From the NCBI RefSeq assembly GCF_001646665.1, contig NZ_LWBU01000363.1:62001-126000 (forward strand): a stretch of DNA of 64,000 bases, in the 5' to 3' direction. The notes under the pieces are model-generated. The model searched no databases. It saw only the letters and a program-made list of their open reading frames with translations, and was not told where the DNA came from. The position numbers and the translations under genes are program-made. Positions 33,418-41,602 of the stretch are shown one piece after another; position 1 is the first letter of the stretch, and each line of letters opens with the position of its first letter. The stretch is from Streptomyces noursei. Lineage in GTDB: Bacteria > Actinomycetota > Actinomycetes > Streptomycetales > Streptomycetaceae.

Positions 33418-35640
33418 TCAGCCGCTGACGCGGACCACCCCCAGCCGCTGGGTGGCGCGGGTCAGGGCCACGTACAGGTCGTTGACGCCGTGCGGGCCGC
33501 CGGACCGGATGCCGTCCGGGTCGGCGACGATCACCGTGTCGAACTCCAGCCCCTTGGCCTGCCGGGGCTCCAGCAGCACCACCGGCCGGGTGAGGTCGGG
33601 GTCCGGGCCGTGGGCGGCGCCGGGCAGGGCGGCGCCGATCTCCCCGAGCCGGCCGGCCGGGGCGATGACGGCGAGCCGCCCCTCGGCGGGGCGCTCCCGG
33701 CGGACCGCGTCGGCGACCCCGGCCGCCAGGTCGCCGGCGGTCGTCTCCCAGGGGGCCACGCCGGTGGAGCGCACCGAGCGGGGCGGGGTGAAGTCCGGGT
33801 CCTCGGCGCGGCGCACGGCTGCCGCGACCTCCATGATCTCGGCGGGCGTGCGGTAGTTGACGCCGAGGCGCACGTGCTCGAAGCGGTCGCCGACGTACGG
33901 GCCGAGGATGTCCTGCCAGGAGCCGCAGCCGGCCGCGTCGCCGGTCTGGGCCGGGTCGCCGACGAGGGTCATGGAGCGGGTGGGGATGCGGCGCATCAGC
34001 AGCCGCCAGGCCATGGCGGACAGTTCCTGGGCCTCGTCCACGATGACGTGGCCGAACGCCCAGGTGCGGTCGGCCGCGGCGCGTTCGGCGGCGCTGCGGT
34101 GGTCGGCCTCCTCGTGGCGCTCGGCGAAGCGTTCGGCGTCGATGATGTCGTGGGCGCCGAGCACCTCGGACTCCTCGTCCTCGAACTCGTACGTCCGGGA
34201 GGCGTAGCTGACGTCCAGCACCCCCTGGGCGTAGGCGATGCGGGCGCTGCGTTCGCGCTCGGCGGCGGCGCGGGCGGCGGTGTCGTCCTCGCCGAGCAGT
34301 TCGGCGGCCTCGTCGAGGAGCGGGACGTCGGCCTCGGTCCAGTCGCCGCCGGTCCTGCGGACGAACTCGGCCTCGCCGTCCGGGAGGTGGCCGTCGGGGG
34401 CGGCGAGGAAGCCGGCGACGAGCTCCTGCGGGGTGAGGGCGGGCCACAGTTCCTCGATCGCGGCGTGGACGCGGGGGCTCGCGGCGATCTCCTTGCGCAT
34501 CTGGGTGATGTCGGAGGGGTCGAGGAGGTTGGGCCCGCCGAACGGGTCGGCGCCGAGCCGCTCGGCCAGCTGGTCGGTGAGCGCGTCGATGATCCGGAAC
34601 GCGAACCGCGGGCGGGCGAGGTTGTGGGGCAGGCCGGTGCCGCGGGCGTCCCAGCGGGCGTCCTCGGCCATGTTCCGGTCGAGCAGGAGGGTGCCGTAGT
34701 CGTCGTGGTCGATCTCCAGGGGCGCGTCGGTGGGCGGCACGGTCTGCCGGTCGCGCAGGACCCGGGCGAGGACGTCCGCCATGTCGGCCCGGCCCTTGAT
34801 CTCGGCGGCCTCGGGGGTCTCGGTGCCGGTGGCGCGGACGCCGGGGAACAGCTCGCCCATGGTGGCGAGCAGGACGCCCGTCTCGCCGAGCGAGGGCAGG
34901 ACCTCCCCGATGTAGCCGAGGAAGGCGGGGTTGGGTCCGACGATGAGGACGGCGCGGCGGGCGAGCTGCTCGCGGTGGGCGTAGAGGAGGTACGCGGCGC
35001 GGTGCAGCGCGACGGCGGTCTTGCCGGTGCCGGGGCCGCCCTCGACGACGAGGACGCCGTGGTGCGGGGCGCGGATGATGCGGTCCTGCTCGGCCTGGAT
35101 GGTCTGGACGATGTCGCTCATGCGCCCGGTGCGGGCGGCGTCGAGCGCGGCGAGCAGGACCTCGTCGGCGTCGTGGCCCTCGTGCCCGGTGCGGGTGGTG
35201 TCGGTCAGGTCGAGGATCTCGTCGTGCAGGGCGGTGACGTCCCGCCCCTCGGTGGTGATGTGGCGCCGGCGGCGGAGTCCCATGGGCTCGTACCCGGTGG
35301 CCAGGTAGAACGGCCGGGCGACGTCGGCGCGCCAGTCGACGACGAGCGGGGTGCGCTCCTCGTCGTCCTCGCGGATGCCGATGCGCCCGATGTGGTGGTC
35401 GCGGCCGTCCCGGAATTCGAGCCGTCCGAAGCACAGCCCGTTCTCGCCCGCGTCGAAGGCGGCCAGCAGCCCGGACTGCTCGGCGACCAGCACATCACGC
35501 TCCAGCCGCGCCTGGAATCCGGTCCCGACGTCCTTGAGGGCGGCCGCGACGGCGGTTTCGGCCTGGTCCCGCAGGTGGTCGAGTCGCGCGTAGAGCTCAT
35601 CAATGAATTGCTGCTCTTTCCGATATTCCTCGGTTGACAA
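33418..35640 (-). CDS. HelD-like superfamily 1 helicase
   Basis: 740 aa. An N-terminal coiled coil (YRKEQQFIDELYARLDHL) precedes a UvrD/Rep-type motor: Walker A EGGPGTGKTAVAL (about residues 199-211), motif II VIVDEAQELSAMA, GVNYRTPAEI and motif VI VALTRATQRLGVV. This layout, an antiparallel N-terminal arm with a split motor, is that of HelD, which binds RNA polymerase and clears it from DNA; the related HelR protects it from rifamycins. Family assignment is good; resistance is inference. The start is a TTG at 35640 with GGGAG 5 nt upstream; no ATG or GTG alternative is as good. Confidence 0.88.
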   Translation of the reverse strand: MSTEEYRKEQQFIDELYARLDHLRDQAETAVAAALKDVGTGFQARLERDVLVAEQSGLLAAFDAGENGLCFGRLEFRDGRDHHIGRIGIREDDEERTPLVVDWRADVARPFYLATGYEPMGLRRRRHITTEGRDVTALHDEILDLTDTTRTGHEGHDADEVLLAALDAARTGRMSDIVQTIQAEQDRIIRAPHHGVLVVEGGPGTGKTAVALHRAAYLLYAHREQLARRAVLIVGPNPAFLGYIGEVLPSLGETGVLLATMGELFPGVRATGTETPEAAEIKGRADMADVLARVLRDRQTVPPTDAPLEIDHDDYGTLLLDRNMAEDARWDARGTGLPHNLARPRFAFRIIDALTDQLAERLGADPFGGPNLLDPSDITQMRKEIAASPRVHAAIEELWPALTPQELVAGFLAAPDGHLPDGEAEFVRRTGGDWTEADVPLLDEAAELLGEDDTAARAAAERERSARIAYAQGVLDVSYASRTYEFEDEESEVLGAHDIIDAERFAERHEEADHRSAAERAAADRTWAFGHVIVDEAQELSAMAWRLLMRRIPTRSMTLVGDPAQTGDAAGCGSWQDILGPYVGDRFEHVRLGVNYRTPAEIMEVAAAVRRAEDPDFTPPRSVRSTGVAPWETTAGDLAAGVADAVRRERPAEGRLAVIAPAGRLGEIGAALPGAAHGPDPDLTRPVVLLEPRQAKGLEFDTVIVADPDGIRSGGPHGVNDLYVALTRATQRLGVVRVSG

Positions 35641-35730
35641 TCCGACTCCCGACGCGATACAGTGCGTTTATTGAACTTCCGTGTGCGATTCTTCATGCCC
35701 GCACATGAATATCTCAATATACGCGAAGAA

Positions 35731-35760
35731 GCGCCCCCGCCGTCAATCGGCAGGGGCGTT
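35731..35760 (-). terminator. Terminator after the thioredoxin gene
   Basis: Arms 35730-35742 and 35748-35760 form a 13-pair stem with one mismatch. In the leftward direction a TTCTT run follows. It lies 27 bp after the trx stop. Confidence 0.75.
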
Positions 35761-35786
35761 CCTGGTTTTCGGGCCCGTTCTCCTTT

Positions 35787-36122
35787 TCAGGCCAGTGCGC
35801 CCTCCAGCTCCTGGAGGAGGCGGCGCTTGGGACGGGCGCCCACCATCTGCGCCACCGGTTCACCGGCGCGGAACACCAGCAGCGTCGGCATCGACAGCAC
35901 CGCGTACCGCGCGGTGACCTCCGGGTTCCGGTCGACGTCGAGCCGCACCACCTTCAGGCGGTCCGCCTCCTCACCGGCGACCGCGCTCAGCACCGGGGCC
36001 AGCCGGCGGCAGGGGCCGCACCAGTCGGCCGTGAACTCGACCAGCACCGGCCGGTCGGCGGACAGCACCTCGGTGTCGAAGTCCGCGTCGGTCACCTCGG
36101 TCACTTCGCTCGTGCGGATCAT
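35787..36122 (-). CDS. trxA: Thioredoxin
   Basis: 111 aa, full-length single-domain thioredoxin. Active site WCGPC at residues 34-38 and cis-proline segment SMPTLLVF. Cytosolic disulfide reductant. ATG overlaps the stop of the MerR regulator as ATGA, so the regulator and thioredoxin are co-expressed from the MerR-type promoter at 36515-36545; this points to redox or thiol-stress control. I recall the same trx-merR pair next to the helicase gene in streptomycetes. Confidence 0.95.
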   Translation of the reverse strand: MIRTSEVTEVTDADFDTEVLSADRPVLVEFTADWCGPCRRLAPVLSAVAGEEADRLKVVRLDVDRNPEVTARYAVLSMPTLLVFRAGEPVAQMVGARPKRRLLQELEGALA

Positions 36123-36508
36123 TCCGTCGTCCTCTCGAATTCGCAGCGTGGCTCGGGGGTCCCGGTCGCGAACGCGAGCCGGGCGGCGACCTCGGCGCGT
36201 ACCGACAGCAGCCGGCCGATCAGCCCGTCCAGCTCGTCGAGCTTGCGCCGGTACACGTCGAGCGAGGCGGGGCAGGCGTCCCCGGCGGGGTGACCGGCGC
36301 GCAGGCAGTCGACGAACGGACGGGTCTCCTCCAGCTCGAACCCGAAGTGCTGGAGGGTCCGTATCTGCTGGAGCAGCCTGAGGTCGTCCTCGTCGTAGGT
36401 GCGGTAGCCGTTCTCCGCGCGCCGGGCGCGCAGCAGGCCACGGGACTCGTAGTAGCGCAGGGTCCGGGTGGTGGTACCCGCGCGTCTCGCCAGCTCGCCG
36501 ATTCGCAT
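36119..36508 (-). CDS. MerR-family regulator controlling thioredoxin
   Basis: 129 aa. N-terminal winged helix MRIGELARRAGTTTRTLRYYE and a dimerisation helix. Three cysteines (VDCLRAG, DACPASL, near-terminal RCEF) could sense thiol-reactive compounds or metals. The C-terminus is short, as in metal/redox-type MerR proteins. The -10 box of its own promoter lies 6 bp before the ATG and no ribosome site is visible, so the mRNA is probably leaderless. It overlaps trxA and is preceded by the Lrp-type gene after 28 bp. Confidence 0.93.
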   Translation of the reverse strand: MRIGELARRAGTTTRTLRYYESRGLLRARRAENGYRTYDEDDLRLLQQIRTLQHFGFELEETRPFVDCLRAGHPAGDACPASLDVYRRKLDELDGLIGRLLSVRAEVAARLAFATGTPEPRCEFERTTE

Positions 36509-36514
36509 GCCCCG

Positions 36515-36545
36515 ACGGTAGGGCTTGACGCGGACGTCAGGGCAA
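36515..36545 (-). promoter_or_regulatory. MerR-type promoter with 19-bp spacer
   Basis: Reading leftward: -35 TTGCCC (36545-36540), a 19-bp spacer holding the dyad CTGACGTCCGCGTCAAG, and -10 TACCGT (36520-36515). An over-long spacer with a central dyad is the hallmark of MerR-activated promoters. The -10 ends 6 bp before the merR ATG, giving a leaderless transcript. The spacer overlaps the stop codon of the Lrp-type gene. Confidence 0.7.
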
Positions 36546-37049
36546 CAGCGGTTTGCGGGGCACCGGCGAGGACAGCACGACCGACGTGGTGGTCCGGCCC
36601 AGCGCCGACGTCTGCTCCAGGACGTCCTCCAGGTGGACGGTGTCCCGTACGGCCACCTTGAGGATCCAGCAGTCCTCGCCCACCACGTGGTGGGCCTCCA
36701 GCACCTCCGGCCGGGCCAGCAGCTCCAGGGTCCTGGGGTGCTTGAAGGTGTAGCCGCCGTGCGGGTCGACCCGGATGAACGCCTGGATGCCGTAGCCGAG
36801 CCGGGCGGGCGACACGTGCGCCCCGTACCCGGTGACGGCGCCGCAGGCCTCCAGCCGGCGGACCCGCTCGGCGACGGCCGCCGGGCTGAGACGGACGCGC
36901 CTGCCCAGCTCGCTCAGCCTGATCCGCCCGTCGGTCTGGAGCAGCTCCAGGATCTGCCGGTCCAGCGCGTCGAAGGAGCCCGCCGTCGTTCCGTCGGCCG
37001 CGGGGCGCGGATGCCGTTGTTCTTTGGGCGCGACGGCCGGATCTCCCAT
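36537..37049 (-). CDS. Lrp/AsnC-family regulator
   Basis: 170 aa. Helix-turn-helix at residues about 27-75 (LDRQILELLQTDGRIRLSELGRRVRLSPAAVAERVRRLE) and a C-terminal RAM/AsnC ligand domain (IQAFIRVDPHGGY... HHVVGEDCWILKVAVRD). Regulates amino-acid or small-molecule responses as an octamer in known family members. ATG at 37049 with AGGGGG upstream. Divergent from the epimerase gene with only 45 bp between starts, so the epimerase/aldo-keto pair is its likely target. Confidence 0.92.
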   Translation of the reverse strand: MGDPAVAPKEQRHPRPAADGTTAGSFDALDRQILELLQTDGRIRLSELGRRVRLSPAAVAERVRRLEACGAVTGYGAHVSPARLGYGIQAFIRVDPHGGYTFKHPRTLELLARPEVLEAHHVVGEDCWILKVAVRDTVHLEDVLEQTSALGRTTTSVVLSSPVPRKPLLP

Positions 37050-37094
37050 GATTCCCCCTTCAGGCTGCGGCCCGACACCGTAACACTGGTGCCC

Positions 37095-37976
37095 ATGCCC
37101 GATATATGCGTGATCGGCGGCAGCCGGTACTTCGGAAAGCGCCTCGTGGAGCGGTTGTCGGCCGCGGGTCACCACGTCACCGTCGTCAATCGCGGGACGT
37201 CCGCGCCACCGGCCGGTGTCCGTCACCTCACGGCGGACCGCGACGACGAGAAGGCCCTGGAGAAGGCGCTGGGGGAGCACGCCTTCGACGTCGTCGTCGA
37301 CCAGGTCTGCTACACCCCGCGCCAGGCGGACATCGCCCGGCGCGTCCTCGGGCCGCGCACCCGGCGCTACGTGATGACCTCGACGGTCGAGGTGTACGAG
37401 CACGAGGACTCCCCCTCGCCCGTGCGCGAGGAGGCCTTCGACCCCCGCACGGCCGCCGTGGGCGACCTGGACGCCGCCCTCCCCTACGGAGAGGGCAAGC
37501 GGCAGGCCGAGGCCGTGTTCGCGCGGGACCCGGCCCTGGCGTTCACGGCCGTGCGCGTCGCCCATGTGCTGGGCGGCGCCGACGACTTCACCGGCCGCCT
37601 CGCGCACTACGCGGACCGGATACGGACGGGAGCGCCCATCGCCGTGCCCTCCGACAACCGCCCCGCGACGTACGTGTACGTGGAGGAGATCGCCGACTTC
37701 CTGGCGTGGACGGCCGGGCAGGACTTCACCGGGCCGGTGAACGCCGCGTCCCACGGCCCCCTGACGACCGACCGCATCTGCGCCGTCCTGGAGGCGAGGC
37801 TCGGCCGCCGGGCGGTCTTCCGGGAGGTGGAGGGTTCGGGCGAGGTGTCGCCCCTGTCCTTCCGGCGCTCGTACGCGATGGACAACACCCGTGCCACGGC
37901 GCTCGGTCACGCCTTCGGGCACAGCTCCGCATGGCTGGACCGGGCGGTCGACGAGACCCTCGGAGGGCGGGCGTGA
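37095..37976 (+). CDS. NAD-dependent epimerase/dehydratase-family protein
   Basis: 293 aa. Rossmann start ICVIGGSRYFGKRLVERL, then VDQVCYTPRQADIARRVLG and the family's catalytic area TSTVEVYE...PYGEGKRQAE (Tyr-x-x-x-Lys present as YGEGK). Extended SDR fold acting on nucleotide sugars or similar. ATG at 37095; an in-frame GTG at 37089 is also possible. Overlaps the next gene by GTGA, so the two enzymes are made together. Substrate unknown. Confidence 0.88.
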   Translation: MPDICVIGGSRYFGKRLVERLSAAGHHVTVVNRGTSAPPAGVRHLTADRDDEKALEKALGEHAFDVVVDQVCYTPRQADIARRVLGPRTRRYVMTSTVEVYEHEDSPSPVREEAFDPRTAAVGDLDAALPYGEGKRQAEAVFARDPALAFTAVRVAHVLGGADDFTGRLAHYADRIRTGAPIAVPSDNRPATYVYVEEIADFLAWTAGQDFTGPVNAASHGPLTTDRICAVLEARLGRRAVFREVEGSGEVSPLSFRRSYAMDNTRATALGHAFGHSSAWLDRAVDETLGGRA

Positions 37977-38848
37977 GGTACGTCGGGGACGTCGCGGTCG
38001 GCGCCGTGGGGCTGGGTGCCATGCCCCTGTCCATCGAGGGCCACCCGGACGAGGCCCGCGCCGTGGCGACCGTCCACGCCGCGCTCGACGCGGGCGTCAC
38101 GCTCATCGACACGGCCGACTCGTACCACGCGCCGACGGGCGGTGCGCCGGGCGACGGTGAACTCCTGGTCGCCCGCGCCCTCGCGGCGTACGGCGGCGCC
38201 CGCGACCGGGTGCTCGTGGCCACCAAGGGCGGCCGGGGCCGCACCCCGGACGGCGGCTGGACCGTCGACGGCGACCCCGCCCGCCTGCGGCGCGCCGCGC
38301 AGGCGTCGGCGAGGCGGCTGGGGGTCGAGGCGATCGGGCTGTACCAGCTGCACAAGCCGGACCCGGCCGTGCCGTACGCCGAGTCGCTGGGCGCGCTGCG
38401 GGACCTGCTGGACGCGGGCACCGTCCGGATGGCCGGCGTCTCGAACGTCGACGTGGCGCAGATCCGCCTCGCCCGCGAGATCCTGGGCGACCGGCTGGTC
38501 TCCGTGCAGAACCGCTGGTCCCCCGCCGTCCGGGACAGCGAGCCCGAGCTGCGGCTCTGCGCCGAGCTGGGACTGGCGTTCCTGCCGTGGAGCCCCCTCG
38601 GCGGCATCTCGCGCAGCTCCCTGGACGGCGCGTCCGCCCAGGCGGCCGACCCCCGCTTCGGCGCCTTCCACCGGGTGGCGCGGGAACGCGGGGTCAGCCC
38701 GCAACGGGTGGCCCTCGCCTGGGCGCTGGCCCGCTCCCCGGTGGTCGTCCCCATCCCGGGCGCGAGCCGCCCGGAGACGGCGCGCGACTCGGCCGCGGCG
38801 GCGGAACTGGCGCTCGACGGAAGGGAGCTGGAGCTGCTCGGCCCGTGA
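37973..38848 (+). CDS. Aldo-keto reductase
   Basis: 291 aa. NADPH-dependent carbonyl reductase of the AKR barrel family. Asp and Tyr of the tetrad stand in TLIDTADSYHA, Lys in VLVATKGG, and the family signature QLHKPDPAVPYAESLGALRDLLDAG follows. GTG start at 37973 overlaps the epimerase stop. The pair may act on the same sugar or aldehyde; co-control by the divergent Lrp-type gene is likely. A strong terminator lies at 38961-39006. Confidence 0.9.
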   Translation: MRYVGDVAVGAVGLGAMPLSIEGHPDEARAVATVHAALDAGVTLIDTADSYHAPTGGAPGDGELLVARALAAYGGARDRVLVATKGGRGRTPDGGWTVDGDPARLRRAAQASARRLGVEAIGLYQLHKPDPAVPYAESLGALRDLLDAGTVRMAGVSNVDVAQIRLAREILGDRLVSVQNRWSPAVRDSEPELRLCAELGLAFLPWSPLGGISRSSLDGASAQAADPRFGAFHRVARERGVSPQRVALAWALARSPVVVPIPGASRPETARDSAAAAELALDGRELELLGP

Positions 38849-38960
38849 CCGGCGGCCAGGCACGCGACTCCGCGGAGCGCCCGGCCGATGACCGGCGCGG
38901 GGGCCCGGGCTCCGGGCGCGCAGGCACCCGGCTCCGCGGAGGCACCGGGCACGGAAACCG

Positions 38961-39006
38961 CCCGGTCCGTGACGTGCGGCCCCCCGGCGGCACGTCACGG
39001 ACCGGG
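38961..39006. terminator. Bidirectional terminator between aldo-keto reductase and MFS genes
   Basis: A perfect 17-bp stem (38961-38977 with 38990-39006) and a 12-nt loop, between two convergent genes; the leftward MFS stop is only 10 bp away. Confidence 0.85.
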
Positions 39007-39016
39007 CCGTGCGGGG

Positions 39017-40642
39017 TCAGACCCCTACCGGCTCGCGGTCCCCGGTCTCGGCCTCGGCCTCCGTGCGGGCCTTGCGCCCCGGCAGCAGGGCGGCCACCAG
39101 GACCGTGCCGACGGCGAGGATCGCCGCGCCCACGAGGCTGGTGTGGGCCACCGCGTCGGCGAAGGCCGAGCCCACCGCGTCCGTCATCCGCCGGGCGCCC
39201 TCGGCGAGCTGGGCCGCCTGCGCCGGTGCCGCGTGGGCGGCCTGCTCACCGATGCCGTGCGCGACGGCGTACCCGGCGCCGACCGAGTCCTGGGCGGTGG
39301 CGAGGGCCGAGGCGGGCAGGCCACTGCCCTCGGTGGCGTCGGCGAGGTGCGAGGAGTACGAGGAGGCCAGCACCGAGCCGAGCAGCGCGATGCCGAGCGA
39401 GCCGCCCAGCTCCAGCGAGGTGTCGTTGACGGCGCCGCCGACGCCCAGCTCCGCCTCGGGGAACGCGCCCATGATGGCGTCGGTGCAGGGCGACAGGGCG
39501 AGGCCGATCGCGACGCCCAGGACGACCAGCGGGGCGACGAAGTCCCCGTACGCGGAGGCCGCGTCCACCCGCGTCAGCAGGGCGAGGGCCAGCGTGCCGA
39601 GGGCCATGCCCGCCGTGACCGTGACCTTCATGCCGAGGCGCGGGGTGAGGAAGCCGGTCAGCGCCGAGCCGACGAACACCGCGCCGGCCAGCGGCAGCAT
39701 CCGCACGCCCGTGTCGAACGGGTCGTAGCCGAGCACGAACTGGAGGTGCTGGGTCAGGTAGTAGAAGGCGCCGAAGACGGCGAGGAAGAACAGCGCCACG
39801 GCCAGGTTGGAACCGGCGAAGCCGCGGTCCAGGAAGCGGCGGACGTCCAGCACCGGGCGCGGGTGGCGCAGCTCCCAGGCGACGAAGGCGACGAGCCCGG
39901 CGCCCGCGACGACCGCGGCGGCGACGGCCTTGGCGTCCCAGCCGAAGTGCGGGCCCTGGATGATCATGTAGACCAGCGCACCGGTCCAGACGACGGACAG
40001 CAGCCCGCCGACGTAGTCGATGCGCCCGTGCCGGGCGGCCTTCGACGGCGGGACGAGGGCGAAGGCCCCGACGATCGCGAGCGCGGCCACGGGTACGTTG
40101 ATCAGGAACGTGGACGACCAGCCGTGGTTCTCCAGGAGCGCGCCCGCGACCAGCGGTCCGGCGGCGATGGCGAGGCCGGCGGTGGCGGTCCACAGGACGA
40201 TGGCCTTCGCGCGCTCGGCGCGCGGGAAGGTCGCCGCGAGCAGCGACAGCGTGGCAGGCATGATCATCGCCGCGCCGACGCCCATCACCGCCCGGGCGGC
40301 TATGACCCCGGTGGAGGAGTCGACGAGCGACCCGGCGACCGAGCCCGCGCCGAAGACGACCAGTCCGAGGACGAGCGCGCCGCGCCGGCTGTACTTGTCG
40401 CCTATCGCGCCGAGCAGCAGCATCAGCGCCGCGTACGGGACGGTGTAGCCGTCTATGACCCACTGGAGGTCGGAGCTGGTCAGCCCGAGGTCCTGGGTCA
40501 TGTCGGGCGCGGCGACGGTGAGGGCGGTGTTCGCCATCACGATGATCAGCAGGCTCAGGCACAGCACGAGCAGTGCCCACCAGCGCTTGGCGTACGGCCC
40601 GCCCTCCATCCTCTCCACCGGCTCGTTCATGACGAGACGCAT
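39017..40642 (-). CDS. MFS multidrug exporter, EmrB/QacA type
   Basis: 541 aa with 14 predicted spans, as in DHA2 drug:proton antiporters (IIVMANTALTVAAPDM at span 1, LQWVIDGYTVPYAALMLLLGAIGDKYSRR, GPLVAGALLENHGW as motif C-like). The long periplasmic/last-loop region (LASSYSSHLADATEGSG...) is typical of actinobacterial family members. ATG at 40642 was preferred; MNEPVERM at 40630 is also possible. Divergent from the TetR gene with three operator copies between, a classic self-regulated efflux pair. Confidence 0.93.
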   Translation of the reverse strand: MRLVMNEPVERMEGGPYAKRWWALLVLCLSLLIIVMANTALTVAAPDMTQDLGLTSSDLQWVIDGYTVPYAALMLLLGAIGDKYSRRGALVLGLVVFGAGSVAGSLVDSSTGVIAARAVMGVGAAMIMPATLSLLAATFPRAERAKAIVLWTATAGLAIAAGPLVAGALLENHGWSSTFLINVPVAALAIVGAFALVPPSKAARHGRIDYVGGLLSVVWTGALVYMIIQGPHFGWDAKAVAAAVVAGAGLVAFVAWELRHPRPVLDVRRFLDRGFAGSNLAVALFFLAVFGAFYYLTQHLQFVLGYDPFDTGVRMLPLAGAVFVGSALTGFLTPRLGMKVTVTAGMALGTLALALLTRVDAASAYGDFVAPLVVLGVAIGLALSPCTDAIMGAFPEAELGVGGAVNDTSLELGGSLGIALLGSVLASSYSSHLADATEGSGLPASALATAQDSVGAGYAVAHGIGEQAAHAAPAQAAQLAEGARRMTDAVGSAFADAVAHTSLVGAAILAVGTVLVAALLPGRKARTEAEAETGDREPVGV

Positions 40643-40684
40643 GGTGCGTTCCACCCTTCCGACGACTCTCTCTTGCCCAGCTTC

Positions 40685-40746
40685 TTGCACAGCGGTGTGC
40701 AATTACACACCGCTGTGCAAGTTACGTCACTGCACAGCCATGTGCA
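40685..40746. promoter_or_regulatory. Three TetR-type operator palindromes
   Basis: The 16-bp palindrome TGCACA-N4-TGTGCA occurs at 40686-40701, 40704-40719 (one mismatch) and 40731-40746. The first two together form a perfect 15+15-bp inverted repeat (40685-40699 with 40706-40720). The cluster fills the region between the divergent MFS and TetR genes, so the TetR protein should repress both. Confidence 0.85.
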
Positions 40747-40756
40747 AAATGAGGGC

Positions 40757-41356
40757 GTGACTTCTGGACGAGCCGATGCCAACCGGCGCCGCATCGAGCA
40801 GGTGGCCCTCACCGAGCTGCTGCGCGACCCGGACGCCTCCATGGACCAGATCGCCCGCGCGGCCGGCGTCGTGCGCCGGACCGTGTACGGGCACTTCCCG
40901 AGCCGCGAGGCACTGATCGCCGCGCTCGTGGACAGCGCGGTCGACTCGGTGGCCCGGGCGCACGCGAGCGGCCGCGAGGGCGTGGACGACCCGGCCGAGG
41001 CGCTGGCCCGGGCCGCGCTCGCGGTGTGGGAGATCGCCGACCGCTACCGGCTCCTGGTGGCGCTCGCCCAGCGCAGCATCACGATGGAGGGCATCCGGGA
41101 GCGGCTGACCCCGGTGCGCGAGGCCTGCGCGGCGGTGCTCCAACGGGGCCTGGACGAGGGCGTGTTCACCTCCCCGCTGCCGGCCGCCGCGCTCGCGTAC
41201 GTGCACGAGCAGGTGCTGTTCGGACTGATGGAGGCCGTCAACGCGGGCGCCCTCGCGGCGGACCTGGCGGGCCGGTCCGCCGCGCAGACGATGCTCATCT
41301 CGGCGGGGATGCCCGCGGGACGGGCGGCCGAGCTGGTGGGGTCGCTGGAGCCCTAG
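40757..41356 (+). CDS. TetR-family repressor of the adjacent exporter
   Basis: 199 aa. N-terminal helix-turn-helix (DQIARAAGVVRRTVYGHFPSREALIAALVDSA, residues about 30-62) and a helical ligand-binding domain. GTG at 40757 lies 10 bp after the third operator, so its own transcription should be blocked too. Regulates the divergent EmrB-type exporter; the inducer is presumably an exported drug. Confidence 0.93.
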   Translation: MTSGRADANRRRIEQVALTELLRDPDASMDQIARAAGVVRRTVYGHFPSREALIAALVDSAVDSVARAHASGREGVDDPAEALARAALAVWEIADRYRLLVALAQRSITMEGIRERLTPVREACAAVLQRGLDEGVFTSPLPAAALAYVHEQVLFGLMEAVNAGALAADLAGRSAAQTMLISAGMPAGRAAELVGSLEP

Positions 41357-41602
41357 GGAGTGTCCTTCCGATCAGCGGATCGTCGGCGCGGTGGTGAGGG
41401 GCGGGACGATTCCTGACGCCGCGTGGACGGCGGTCACCCCGTCGCCACCACCGGCCGGCCGGACCCGTGGCCGATGACGGGATCACCGTCAGGTCCCTGA
41501 GGACATCGCGCTCACGCGCCGCACCGCCCGCCACCTCGCTCACGACGGACAGCTCGTCAGTCCGCAATGGACGGTCGGCGGCGTCAGACGGCCGGGTACG
41601 TC

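Noticed and set aside
35641..35790. Rifamycin-associated element upstream of the helicase
   Set aside because: I could find no convincing inverted repeat there other than the trx terminator hairpin at 35731-35760.
41357..41602. A small minus-strand gene (41295-41606) between the TetR and oxidoreductase genes
   Set aside because: Arg/Pro-rich composition, overlap with the TetR 3' end and no ribosome site.
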